Shown here: piece by piece, positions 42,395 through 51,935 of the stretch
How positions within the stretch are numbered: the stretch's first letter is position 1
Layout: every line of letters begins with the position of its first letter
Origin: Catenulispora acidiphila DSM 44928
GTDB taxonomy: Bacteria; Actinomycetota; Actinomycetes; Streptomycetales; Catenulisporaceae
DNA length: 64,000 bases
Direction of reading: 5' to 3'
Assembly: GCF_000024025.1 (NCBI RefSeq)
Contig: NC_013131.1
Span: 10,148,229 to 10,212,228, forward strand
Program-made: the position numbers and the translations under genes
Notes under the pieces: model-generated
The model's database searches: none
What the model was told of the DNA's origin: nothing
What the model saw: the letters and a program-made list of their open reading frames with translations, nothing else

Positions 42395-44537
<2,143 letters not shown>

Positions 44538-44544
44538 GCGCCGG

Positions 44545-44631
44545 TCAGCGCAGCGCGGCGGCGATCACCACTACGGCGAGGATCGCCACCAGCACGAAGC
44601 TGACGACCCTGGAGCGGGTACGTGTGTTCAC
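44545..44631 (-). CDS. Possible 28-aa membrane peptide
   Basis: A 29-codon frame from GTG 44631 encodes NTRTRSRVVSFVLVAILAV followed by VVIAAALR, one hydrophobic helix with a basic start. Small single-helix peptides are known near serC in streptomycetes, as I recall. GGAG lies only two bases before the GTG and the frame overlaps the hairpin after serC, so it may be chance. Confidence 0.35.
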   Translation of the reverse strand: MNTRTRSRVVSFVLVAILAVVVIAAALR

Positions 44632-44641
44632 CGCTCCAGGG
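44607..44641 (+). terminator. Hairpin downstream of serC
   Basis: CCCTGGAGCGG (44607-44617) pairs perfectly with CCGCTCCAGGG (44631-44641) around a 13-nt loop, 70 bp after the serC stop. No U-tract. Confidence 0.6.
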
Positions 44642-44777
44642 TAGTGCGGCCGGCGAGGCGGGTTGGCATCAGCGTCGGGTCGGCGGTGGTTCGGCGGCCT
44701 GTCGGCGGGTGGTCAGGTCGGCTCAGTGACCGGTCGGGGTCCGGTCAGCGGCCTGGTCAGTGCCCGTCAGCGCCCGG

Positions 44778-45425
44778 TCAACGGCCCGTCAACGGCCAGT
44801 GCGCGACGCGCTCGTACCGCTTGTAGGGACCGCCGTTGGCGCTGTGGGCGCCGTTCACGCCGTTCGCCGCGGGCGGGGCGTCCGCGACCTCGGCGACCGT
44901 GAACAGCTCGACCTCCCCGGCCAGCCAGCCCGGCGAGCGGAACGCGCGTAAACGGTCCACGATCGGCGCCAGGTCCAGCGGTCCGGTCTGGTCGTCCTGC
45001 GTCACGCCGCGCGGCACGCCGTTCACGCGGGCGAGCGTCAGGTGCGGCCGGTAGGGACGGTCCTCCACCCGGATGTGGCAGCGGCGCGCGGCCGCTCCGG
45101 CGGACTCGGCGAGCCGGCCCAGCCGATCGCACTGGCCCTGCACGCCGAACCACAGCGCGCGCGGCCCGAACCGGCCGGCGCCGGCCAGCGACAGCTCCAT
45201 CGGCGTGGTGCGCGCCGCGACCCGCCCGAGCCGGTCGACCAGGTCGGCGGCCTTGTCCTCGGACACCTCGCCGTAGAAGGCGACCGTGATGTGCCAGGTC
45301 TCCGGCCTGGTCCAGCGCAGCAGGGCATTGACTCCGGGGGTGTTGCCCCGCTTCAGCGCGTCGACCGCAGCCCGCACCTCCAGCAGGACCGCACGGGGTG
45401 GCGTGATCGCCACGAACAGGCGCAT
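44778..45425 (-). CDS. thpR: RNA 2',3'-cyclic phosphodiesterase (2'-5' RNA ligase family)
   Basis: 215 aa from ATG 45425. Two HxTx motifs of the 2H phosphoesterase family are present: HITV (45-48) and HLTL (128-131), with the usual spacing of ~80 residues, and the start MRLFVAITPP is typical of LigT/ThpR. It opens 2',3'-cyclic phosphates to 2'-phosphates in RNA; the physiological substrate is not known. The last ~30 residues are an Asn/Gly-rich extension. The region just after the stop (44640-44777) consists of short imperfect CGGTCAGCGSCC-like repeats. Confidence 0.88.
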   Translation of the reverse strand: MRLFVAITPPRAVLLEVRAAVDALKRGNTPGVNALLRWTRPETWHITVAFYGEVSEDKAADLVDRLGRVAARTTPMELSLAGAGRFGPRALWFGVQGQCDRLGRLAESAGAAARRCHIRVEDRPYRPHLTLARVNGVPRGVTQDDQTGPLDLAPIVDRLRAFRSPGWLAGEVELFTVAEVADAPPAANGVNGAHSANGGPYKRYERVAHWPLTGR

Positions 45426-45538
45426 GCGTCTCCTTGAGGTTCCCCCAGCACGCCTGGCACCGCATACGGACCGCCCGCACTGCTCAGCGCGCTTCACACC
45501 TTGTGAGAGCACCCACAATACGGCGTGTGACCGGCGCG

Positions 45539-45620
45539 GTGTCGATACGCGACGACAGCTTTTTCTCGGCCGCGTCAACCGCCACTCGGCCGAGAAAAAG
45601 CTGTCGTCGCGGCGGGACAC
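45539..45620. repeat. Long inverted repeat (24-bp perfect arms, extended outer arms)
   Basis: The 24-bp arms 45549-45572 and 45587-45610 are perfectly complementary around a 14-nt loop. After a symmetric 5-nt mismatch the outer GTGTC/GACAC pairs add to the stem. The stem contains TTTTT/AAAAA. It lies between two minus-strand genes, downstream of the MFS gene. It may be a strong terminator or a small mobile repeat. Confidence 0.85.
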
Positions 45621-45676
45621 ATAGCGACAAGCCGATGACGCGCCCTCAGCAGAGCACGGGAATGCCCGGCGGCCCC

Positions 45677-46939
45677 TCAGGCCGCCAGGCGCTCGGCGAG
45701 CCGCGGCGGGGTGTGCGCGGCCAGCCGCTCGCGCACCGACATGCCCTTCACCCGGGCCAGCGCGTACGCCGCTATCACCGCGGCGGCCAGCGATATCAGC
45801 CCGCCGCCGCCGACGGCGTACCGGGCGCCGAAGTGCTGCCCGACCCAGCCCACCAGCGGCGATCCCACCGGCGTGCCGCCCAGGAAGACGATCATGTAGA
45901 CGCTCATCACCCGGCCGCGCATCTCCGGCTCGACGCCGGTCTGCATGGTGGCGTTGGCCGCCGTCGTGACCATGATCGTCATGACCCCGACCGGCAGCAG
46001 CAGCGCCCCGTACAGCACCGGGTTCGGCATCAGCGAGACCACGGTCGCGGCCAACCCGAACCCGCAGGCGGACAGCAGCACCAGCGCCACCCCGACCCGC
46101 CGCTTGCGCGCGGTGACCAGCGCGCCGCTGAGCGCGCCCAGCGCGAGCATGATGTTCAGCAGGCCGAACACGCCCTTGCCGAGGTGGAAGGTCTGGGTGG
46201 CCATCAGGGTGCTGGTGAGCTGGAAGTTCAGGCCGAAGGTGGCCAGAAAGAACATGCACGCCAGCACCGCGACCAGGTCGGGGCGGGTGCGCAGGTAGCT
46301 GAAGGCCTCGCGGTACTGGCCCTTGGCGCGCACGATCGGGATCGGCGCGTGCAACTCCTCGCGGCGGATCAGCGCCAGCGCGGTGATGATCGCGAGCGTG
46401 GTGAGGGCGTTGGTGATGAACACCCAGCCGACATCCATGACCGCCAGCGCCAGGCTGGCCAGCGCCGGGCCGAGCATCCGCGCCAGGTTGAAGGTGGCGG
46501 CGTTCAGCGAGACCGCGTTCGGCAGGTCCTCGGGCCCGACCAGCTCGATCACGAAGGACTGGCGCGCGGGGTTGTCGAAGGCGGTGACCGTGCCGCCGAT
46601 CAGCGCGATGACGTAAACCTGCCACAGCTGCACCGCGTTGGAGACGACCAGCAGACCCAGCACCAGCGCGCACAGCCCGGTGAGCGTCGCGGTGAGCATC
46701 AGCATGCGGTTCTTGCGGTAGCGGTCGGCGAGCGCGCCGCCCCACAGGCTGAATATCAGGGCCGGGCCGAACTGCAGCGCGGTGACGATGCCCAGATCCG
46801 TGCCGGAGCCGGTGAGCGAGACGACGAGCCAGTCCTGGGCGATGCGCTGCATCCAGATGCCGGTGTTCGACACCACCATGCCGCTGGCGAAAAGACGGTA
46901 GTTACGGATCGACAGCGAGGAGAAGGTGGCTGACTTCAC
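45677..46939 (-). CDS. MFS transporter (EntS-like), possibly iron-regulated
   Basis: 420 aa, GTG start. About 12 membrane segments; MFS motif A is GGALADRYRKNRMLM (~67-81) and GTVTAFDNPARQSFVIELV (~115-133) is typical of the enterobactin-exporter-like subgroup. Upstream, at 46997-47015, the minus strand reads CTAAGGTAGGCTAACTTTC, matching 13 of 19 positions of the iron-box TTAGGTTAGGCTAACCTAA. Siderophore export under IdeR/DmdR control is therefore a reasonable hypothesis. No siderophore synthesis genes lie nearby. Confidence 0.85.
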   Translation of the reverse strand: MKSATFSSLSIRNYRLFASGMVVSNTGIWMQRIAQDWLVVSLTGSGTDLGIVTALQFGPALIFSLWGGALADRYRKNRMLMLTATLTGLCALVLGLLVVSNAVQLWQVYVIALIGGTVTAFDNPARQSFVIELVGPEDLPNAVSLNAATFNLARMLGPALASLALAVMDVGWVFITNALTTLAIITALALIRREELHAPIPIVRAKGQYREAFSYLRTRPDLVAVLACMFFLATFGLNFQLTSTLMATQTFHLGKGVFGLLNIMLALGALSGALVTARKRRVGVALVLLSACGFGLAATVVSLMPNPVLYGALLLPVGVMTIMVTTAANATMQTGVEPEMRGRVMSVYMIVFLGGTPVGSPLVGWVGQHFGARYAVGGGGLISLAAAVIAAYALARVKGMSVRERLAAHTPPRLAERLAA

Positions 46940-46996
46940 GGCTGGGCAGGCCCCCCAAAGGACTCTCGGTGCCCCGGGCCCGACCGCCTCGGGTGC

Positions 46997-47015
46997 GAAA
47001 GTTAGCCTACCTTAG
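46997..47015 (-). promoter_or_regulatory. Possible iron box (IdeR/DmdR operator)
   Basis: On the minus strand CTAAGGTAGGCTAACTTTC, with the core TAGGCTAAC intact. It is ~58 bp upstream of the MFS start. The regulator that would bind it is encoded at 33503-34219. Confidence 0.5.
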
Positions 47016-47040
47016 TATTTGGTTTTTGTAACCCTCATTA

Positions 47041-47065
47041 CCGGGGGTGTGGGCATTACCCCCGG
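47041..47065 (-). terminator. Hairpin downstream of the 47095 gene
   Basis: CCGGGGGT pairs with ACCCCCGG around a 9-nt loop, ~30 bp after the stop of the minus-strand gene ending at 47095. On the minus strand a loose T-rich stretch does not follow directly. Confidence 0.55.
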
Positions 47066-47094
47066 CGGCGTGTCAGCGCGATGTCATCCGGGCG

Positions 47095-48108
47095 TCATCG
47101 GGTGGTGAACGTCCTGGCTTCCTCGGGGAAACCGTCCGCGTCGAGATGGACACCGCCTGTGACCTCGGCGATGAGCGCGGCCGCCGCGCGAGCCAGATGC
47201 GCGGCCGGCACGCCGAGCGGACGCGGGACGGCGGGACGCGGGGCGTAGGCGGACACGTCGCAGAACTCGTAGATACTGCGCGGCCACGCCTCGTCGGCAC
47301 GGTCCAGGAGGGCGTGCGGAAGCCGGGTTCGGGCACCGGCGGGGCGCACCCGGACCTCCAGCAGACCACGGTGCCGCAGGATGTAGCCGCCGCCGTCGGG
47401 GACCACCTCGCGGGTCAGGTCCGGGGCGATCGGGCGCAGGATCTCGCGCAGCACGATCCACGGGAGCATCTCGTGGCTGAAGACGGCGTGGTCGGCGTCG
47501 CCGGGCAGCGGCGGGTCCTCGTGCGGGGCGTGGAGCGGACCGCCGGGCAGCCGGGCGACACCGCGCAGCCGCTTGGCCAGCCCGCGGACCAGATGCCACG
47601 CCTCGGCCTCGACGCCGGCGGGCAAACCCGCGGGGTAGCGGAGGCGGAGTAGGTCGGCGTGGCGGCTGTCAGTGATCTTGCTGCGGCTGCGGCGAGCCTC
47701 GGCGACGTAGGCGAGGCTGAGCGACGCCGCCGGACCGGTGGTCGGGAGACCGGCGTCGGCGCGGAGCATGGGGGTGAGGCGGAGGGGTCCGTGCCAGCGG
47801 ATGCCTTCGGCGAGGGCTTCTGGCTGCCTGAGGGCGGTGTCGCTTCGGTCGCTTCGGTCCGCGGCTGAGCGCTCCCCATCGCCTTCCCCGTTTCCGTCGC
47901 CCGCGCGCGTCGGTCGCGGGACGGCGTCGGCAGCGGTCCCTTCCGGCCGCCATCCCGGATTCCAGGTGGCGATCAGACCCGCGACCGTACCGGGAGCTTG
48001 AAGCGCGGACAGCAGCAACACCGGATTCTCCCGGAGCAGCCGGTCTGGACGGGTGAGGGGCGAGTCCGCCGGACGGGCGAAAGGCCAACGTGCTGACAAG
48101 GCGACCAC
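47095..48108 (-). CDS. Hypothetical protein, actinobacterial
   Basis: About 337 aa from GTG 48108; no ribosome site clearly marks the start. Composition is Arg-, Pro- and Ala-rich. There is no signal peptide or membrane segment. A charged low-complexity stretch (GDGNGEGDGERSAADRSDRSD, ~70-90) interrupts the N-terminal half. The C-terminal part contains FSHEMLPWIVLREILRPIAPDL and SIYEFCDVSAYAPRP. I do not recognise a domain. The coding frame is supported by strong third-position GC. Confidence 0.6.
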   Translation of the reverse strand: MVALSARWPFARPADSPLTRPDRLLRENPVLLLSALQAPGTVAGLIATWNPGWRPEGTAADAVPRPTRAGDGNGEGDGERSAADRSDRSDTALRQPEALAEGIRWHGPLRLTPMLRADAGLPTTGPAASLSLAYVAEARRSRSKITDSRHADLLRLRYPAGLPAGVEAEAWHLVRGLAKRLRGVARLPGGPLHAPHEDPPLPGDADHAVFSHEMLPWIVLREILRPIAPDLTREVVPDGGGYILRHRGLLEVRVRPAGARTRLPHALLDRADEAWPRSIYEFCDVSAYAPRPAVPRPLGVPAAHLARAAAALIAEVTGGVHLDADGFPEEARTFTTR

Positions 48109-48182
48109 ATCGTCACTGTGTCAGCACCAGGGCCGCGGTATTCGTCTCCGGACCCAGATTCACCCGGTCGGCGGGCGCTGGG

Positions 48183-48833
48183 TCAGCTGCCGAAGTCCCC
48201 GCCACGCGCCTCATCGGCCGTCGCCGCCTTCGCAGCCTCATCGGCCTTGTCGGCAGCGGCGATGTCCGTCCGATGGAACCGCATGTAGCTCCGCGACGGC
48301 GTCGGTCCCCGCTGGTCCTGGTACCGCGACTGGTTCACGGCGGACCCGTACGGATTCTCGGCAGCCGACGACAGCTTGAAGAAGCAGAGTTGCCCAATCT
48401 TCATACCGGGCCACAGCTTGATCGGGAGCGTCGCGACATTGGACAGCTCCAACGTCACATGCCCGGAGAACCCGGGATCGATGAACCCGGCCGTGGAGTG
48501 CGTCAGCAACCCCAACCGCCCGAGACTCGACTTGCCCTCCAACCGCGCCGCCAGATCCTCCGGCAACGTCACGACCTCATACGTCGAGGCCAAGACGAAC
48601 TCCCCAGGATGCAGAATGAACGGCTCATCCCCATCCGGCTCCACCAACCGCGTCAGCTCAGGCTGCTCCTGCGCCGGATCGATGTACGGATACCGATGGT
48701 TCTCGAACACCCGGAAGAACCGGTCCAACCGCACATCCACACTCGACGGCTGTACCATCGCCGACTCGAACGGGTCCAAAACCACCCGCCCGGCACCGAT
48801 TTCAGCCCGAATGTCCTTATCTGAGAGCAACAC
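48183..48833 (-). CDS. dcd: dCTP deaminase (dUMP-forming type)
   Basis: 216 aa from GTG 48833, preceded by a strongly G-rich leader. The trimeric dUTPase/Dcd fold is clear: [66 protein letters not shown] (about 105-140, with the catalytic Arg and Glu) and [15 protein letters not shown]. The mycobacterial homologue deaminates dCTP and hydrolyses dUTP to dUMP. This protein carries ~25 extra C-terminal residues rich in Ala and Asp that are not part of the core. Confidence 0.93.
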   Translation of the reverse strand: MLLSDKDIRAEIGAGRVVLDPFESAMVQPSSVDVRLDRFFRVFENHRYPYIDPAQEQPELTRLVEPDGDEPFILHPGEFVLASTYEVVTLPEDLAARLEGKSSLGRLGLLTHSTAGFIDPGFSGHVTLELSNVATLPIKLWPGMKIGQLCFFKLSSAAENPYGSAVNQSRYQDQRGPTPSRSYMRFHRTDIAAADKADEAAKAATADEARGGDFGS

Positions 48834-48855
48834 GAAACCCAACGCTACCGTGCCA

Positions 48856-48896
48856 CCCCGACCCAACCCAACGCCCCACCCGACCCCACTCAACCC
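48856..48896 (-). promoter_or_regulatory. G-quadruplex-prone leader of dcd
   Basis: The minus strand carries seven runs of three or four G (complement of C-runs at 48856-59, 62-64, 67-69, 74-77, 79-81, 84-87, 94-96) with 1- to 6-nt spacers, 23-63 nt upstream of the dcd start. Such spacing favours a DNA or mRNA quadruplex. Confidence 0.6.
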
Positions 48897-48983
48897 AACC
48901 TCTGTGACGCACCCACAACCGATCAGGTACAGTAATCCCCCAACGGCAGCCAGCCGGGCGGACCCCCGCCCGCAGCTTCCTAC

Positions 48984-49054
48984 GCGGGCGTAGTTTAATG
49001 GTAGAACATGAGCTTCCCAAGCTCAGAGCGCGAGTTCGATTCTCGTCGCCCGCT
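48984..49054 (+). tRNA. tRNA-Gly (anticodon CCC)
   Basis: 71 nt. Acceptor stem GCGGGCG pairs with CGCCCGC. The anticodon stem TGAGC/GCTCA holds the loop TTCCCAA (anticodon CCC), and the T-arm GCGAG-TTCGATT-CTCGT is normal. CCA is not encoded. A hairpin terminator follows. The last 41 nt, plus one more base, are duplicated at 51638-51679. Confidence 0.95.
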
Positions 49055-49055
49055 C
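49014..49055 (+). other. attL: tRNA-Gly 3' end
   Basis: 42 bp starting TTCCCAAGCTCAGAGCG and running from the anticodon loop through the tRNA 3' end. It is identical to 51638-51679, 2,624 bp away. Integrases commonly use exactly this half of a tRNA gene. Confidence 0.82.
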
Positions 49056-49064
49056 TTGTTGTTG

Positions 49065-49100
49065 GAGCCCAGGTAGACCGGTTTTCCGGTACCTGGGCTC
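49065..49100 (+). terminator. Terminator hairpin after tRNA-Gly
   Basis: GAGCCCAGGT pairs with ACCTGGGCTC, and inner ACCGG with CCGGT around TTTT. A very similar hairpin follows the attR copy. Confidence 0.8.
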
Positions 49101-49484
49101 TCAGCGTTTTTAGGGTCCGCGGTGTGCGTGCCCGATCGGACTTGCTCGATCATGGCGCTCAGCGACTCGGCGAGGACGCGGTCGCGCTTGTCGGTCGCGT
49201 GCTGGTAGATCAGCGCGGCCCGTGAGCTTGAGTGACCCATTCGCCGCATTAGCTCCTTCGTACTGGCTCCGGATTCAGCGATCGCGTTGTTTCCCGAGTT
49301 CGTGCCGCTGCCGTGCTCTCGGACGGGGCCTCAATCATCATCGACCGATTCGATCTCATCGATTGGAACTCGGCATTCGACCTGTTGAGCGATGGCAGCC
49401 CCTCACAGCTCATCGCTCAGGTGCGTGCAGCAGAGACTGATGATGCTGCGGGCGAACGGTGGCCGAGAGGCAAGGTTCACGACG

Positions 49485-49853
49485 ACGCGACAGCCGTCTA
49501 CTGCCTGCCTGGGAACCGCCAGGCGGCGTGCTGGAGCTGGGCAAGACCATCCCCGAAGGCCTGTTTCGCGAGGTCTTCGAGGAGACCGGCCTGACCGTTG
49601 AGCCAGAGACCGTGACCGGCATCTACAAGACATGAAAGCCAACGTGGTCGCGATCGTCTTCCGCTGCAAGGTGACAGGCAGCGAGCTTCACACCAGCGAT
49701 GAGGCGCAGGCTTTCGAGTGGCTGACGCCCAAGGAGATCCCGACGCGGATGTCGGAGGCGCACGCGGTCCGGATGCTCGACGCATTCAAGGCGAGGGGCG
49801 GCCCCCGGGTCCGCAGCCACGACAGTTTCAACCTTTTGGACGGCCAGCCATGA
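49485..49853 (+). pseudogene. NUDIX hydrolase, frameshifted
   Basis: Three reading-frame pieces together give a NUDIX protein: YCLPG, then GVLELGKTIPEGLFREVFEETGL (the NUDIX box with REVFEETG), then after a shift at about 49632 MKANVVAIVFRCKVTGSELHTSDEAQAFEWLTP. At least two frameshifts (near 49520-49530 and 49630) break it. The last piece ends in ATGA overlapping the next gene. NUDIX enzymes hydrolyse nucleoside diphosphates linked to another group. In the native element it was probably cotranscribed with the following gene. Confidence 0.7.
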
Positions 49854-50326
49854 TAGCTCGGCAAATCGCCAACATCCCACCTGAGATCGTTACGTTAGGT
49901 TGGGGCTACCTCGGTGCGATTGCGGACCTGGATCCAGCGTCCCGCCTTCTTGACCTCGGATACCAGAGAGTCGACGAATCCGAACCCTGCGGCGATGCGA
50001 TCATGCGCCTACCCTCTGGTAACTGCGTCATCATCCGCGAAGACTTCAGCATGGGGCAGCCGGGCATGTACGCGCTCTACCGGGTCGGCTTCGACGCCGA
50101 TCCGATGCAGCTCGCCGAGGAGCTGATGGCCGGTCTCGAGATCTCCGCAGACAAGTTGATATCCATAGCTGAACCCGGTAACGACCAGCATCGGTCACGG
50201 AGGGTCGGCGACTACGAGTACCGACAACCTACGGCAGAGCTAAGGGAGCAGCTCCGACCACGCGTGCTCCACCCTCAGTTGACCCCAGTCCCAGGCCGTG
50301 GTCGGTGGCGGTCAGGGAGCTGTTAA
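49850..50326 (+). CDS. Unknown protein of the tRNA-Gly element
   Basis: 158 aa from ATG 49850, which overlaps the NUDIX stop by 4 bp. It starts MIARQIANIPPEIVTLGWGYLGAIADLDPASRLLDLGYQ and contains NCVIIREDFSMGQPGMYALYRVGFDADPMQLAEEL, which looks like a mixed alpha/beta fold. The C-terminal third is basic and may be read past the true end. No family recognised. Third-position GC is lower than in flanking genes, in keeping with acquisition. Confidence 0.5.
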   Translation: MIARQIANIPPEIVTLGWGYLGAIADLDPASRLLDLGYQRVDESEPCGDAIMRLPSGNCVIIREDFSMGQPGMYALYRVGFDADPMQLAEELMAGLEISADKLISIAEPGNDQHRSRRVGDYEYRQPTAELREQLRPRVLHPQLTPVPGRGRWRSGSC

Positions 50327-50620
50327 GAGTTTTTCTACTGATTCAAGGCGCTCCGCTGCGCTACGCGCAGCCGCGCGCCCTGCCCGAGCCCGCCGCTCCT
50401 GTCTTCGGCCCGCTCACGGTCTCGGCCCTGGCGCGCGGCTCGCTGAAGGCTGGCCGACACCATGTTCACGAGCAAAGAGCAAGCCTCCGGCGGGCCGACG
50501 CTCTGGAATGCCCAAGATCGAATCAAGTCGGGCGGGAAGCCGGCGGATCGAGTGTGCGGACGTGGGTCGCTTCTGGGCATTCCGTCGGACAGCCATCGCG
50601 ATGCGACCACCAGACCGCGC
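50327..50620. other. Gene-free stretch inside the element
   Basis: No supportable gene; frames are short or Arg/Ala/Pro-rich. A segment near 50345-50450 (GCTCCGCTGCGCTACGCG onwards) looks like low-value intergenic sequence that I recall occurring at other actinomycete loci, so it may be a dispersed repeat. Confidence 0.45.
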
Positions 50621-50659
50621 CGAGGGGCGCAAGGCGAAGAGCGTGCCTTGCGCCCCTCG
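50621..50659 (-). terminator. Terminator of the small membrane gene
   Basis: CGAGGGGCGCAAGGC pairs perfectly with GCCTTGCGCCCCTCG (15-bp stem, 9-nt loop). It lies 14 bp after the stop of the minus-strand gene at 50674. Confidence 0.82.
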
Positions 50660-50673
50660 GGGTGCCGCTGAAG

Positions 50674-50943
50674 CTACTTTCGCCCGTACTTAACTGATAC
50701 GCCGACGAGGATGAAGGTACCGACACCGACAGCGTTGAAGTAGGTGTCCACAGGTTCGCGTAAAAGAGCCATCACCACGCCCGCGCCGATGGCGAGAAAT
50801 ATGGCGAGCAGCGATGCCCCGACCACTCTGGGTCGTATCTCGGTGTTGCTGTTCGGCGCGACCATGATGTAGCCACTGACCGCCGCGAGGGTGAGACAAA
50901 TAAGCAGCACCAGCGAAGCTGCCGCGGTACCCACGACGGTCAT
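50674..50943 (-). CDS. Small three-helix membrane protein
   Basis: 89 aa from ATG 50943, with AAGGGAA seven bases upstream. Three hydrophobic segments: ASLVLLICLTLAAVSGYIMV (~8-28), VVGASLLAIFLAIGAGVVMAL (~39-60) and NAVGVGTFILVGVSV (~69-84). No family recognised. It lies inside the tRNA-Gly element with its own ribosome site and terminator, so it is probably expressed. Confidence 0.65.
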   Translation of the reverse strand: MTVVGTAAASLVLLICLTLAAVSGYIMVAPNSNTEIRPRVVGASLLAIFLAIGAGVVMALLREPVDTYFNAVGVGTFILVGVSVKYGRK

Positions 50944-51637
50944 CGCCGATTCCCTTCCTGTCGTGGCCCACGACCCTAGCATCCGCTGAACGGGCTGAGC
51001 TTGCTAGTAGTCAGAGGCCAGTACAGCAGAGTTCGCGTCGAGAGAATCTGGGCCGTCTGTGGGCCGTGGAAGGTTAGCCGACGACTACCAACGACGACAG
51101 ACAACCACGACAAAACGGCAGGTCAAAGTACCCACGCGGACACATGCGCAGGTGACGAACCCGCGCAATCAGATCTTCGACTACAGCAGCCGCTACAGCA
51201 ACAGCGGCGGACGAGCCCGGACGGCAGCAAACAGGCATCAGGGCCCAGACTCGCGCGTGTCGATCCGAACGCAGGTGATGGCAGGATTCGAACCTCTCGC
51301 CCGTCGACAGTCGCCGATCCGGGGGCAAGGGGCCATCGTCTGCGTGGGAGGTTGAAAAGCGTCTGTGGTAGCGGTGCGCGCGCTCGAAACCTCACACGGA
51401 ACGGACGCTGTTAGCGCGCGGATCGCAGCCGCCGTTTTGTTTGCCTATGTCCATGGTTCCGGCGACTGCCTCGAAATCGATGGTTGCGTTCACGGGCACG
51501 TGCCCGCCGCGTGCCCGAACGAGCGGTGGCGCGCGGTTAATCGCGGCTAAGGGATCAGCCGTGGACGGGACGTTCGTGATCCTCCAGCCGCCTGTTTGTC
51601 CAGCTAGATTACGTGGCCTGTCGCGAACACAACGGAT
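50944..51637. other. Gene-free stretch of the element's right end
   Basis: About 690 bp without a supportable gene. Base composition is more A-rich than elsewhere (around 51090-51130). On the minus strand GGTTCGAATCCTGCC at about 51283-51297 looks like a tRNA T-arm relic, but no acceptor or anticodon arm goes with it. Nothing else is evident. Confidence 0.5.
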
Positions 51638-51679
51638 TTCCCAAGCTCAGAGCGCGAGTTCGATTCTCGTCGCCCGCTC
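51638..51679 (+). other. attR: 42-bp duplicate of the tRNA-Gly 3' end
   Basis: Identical over 42 bp to 49014-49055; the 5' half of the tRNA is absent. Marks the right boundary of the inserted element. Confidence 0.82.
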
Positions 51680-51686
51680 ACTTCGC

Positions 51687-51726
51687 AAGAGCCCAGGTGG
51701 TCCGGATTCCCGGCGCCTGGGCTCTT
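51687..51726 (+). terminator. Hairpin after attR
   Basis: AAGAGCCCAGG pairs with CCTGGGCTCTT around an inner CCGG/CCGG region. It is related to the hairpin after the intact tRNA and is probably the tRNA's original terminator. The 200 bp beyond hold no gene up to 51936. Confidence 0.75.
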
Positions 51727-51935
51727 GGCGTATCGCTCGGGCGTGGTGTCCAGAGCGCCCGATTTCGGGGGGTTCGTGCCGGGGTTGTTTGCCATTCCGT
51801 GATGTGAGGACTCTGTCGCGGTGGGTGGTTCGTCGTCAGAATCAGGCAGGCAGCCGGATGATCCGCCGCTGTGTACTCCGTGCGGGCCGCCACCTTAGGT
51901 GCGTGCGGGTGCTGCTTCTACGAAGGAAGCTCAAC

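Larger units (their letters stand above)
48995..49307 (-). pseudogene. Tyrosine recombinase (integrase), C-terminal remnant
   Basis: The frame reads SGNNAIAESGASTKELMRRM then GHSSSRAALIYQHATDKRDR, the classic end of actinobacterial phage/ICE integrases around the catalytic GHSS and Tyr (LIYQH). Just upstream, CGGCAC at 49302-49307 (Arg-His of the HxxR-type box) is out of frame by one base at 49301, and nothing recognisable precedes it. The gene is truncated and frameshifted. Its tail overlaps the tRNA-Gly 3' end on the opposite strand, as is usual next to an attachment site. Confidence 0.8.

Noticed and set aside
44607-44641. Treating the 28-aa frame after serC as a certain gene
   Set aside because: It overlaps a perfect hairpin and lacks proper ribosome-site spacing. 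It is listed only as a possible gene.
51278-51350. Possible second tRNA gene on the minus strand near 51.3 kb
   Set aside because: Only a T-loop-like sequence is present. The T-stem pairs three bases and no acceptor or anticodon stem can be formed.
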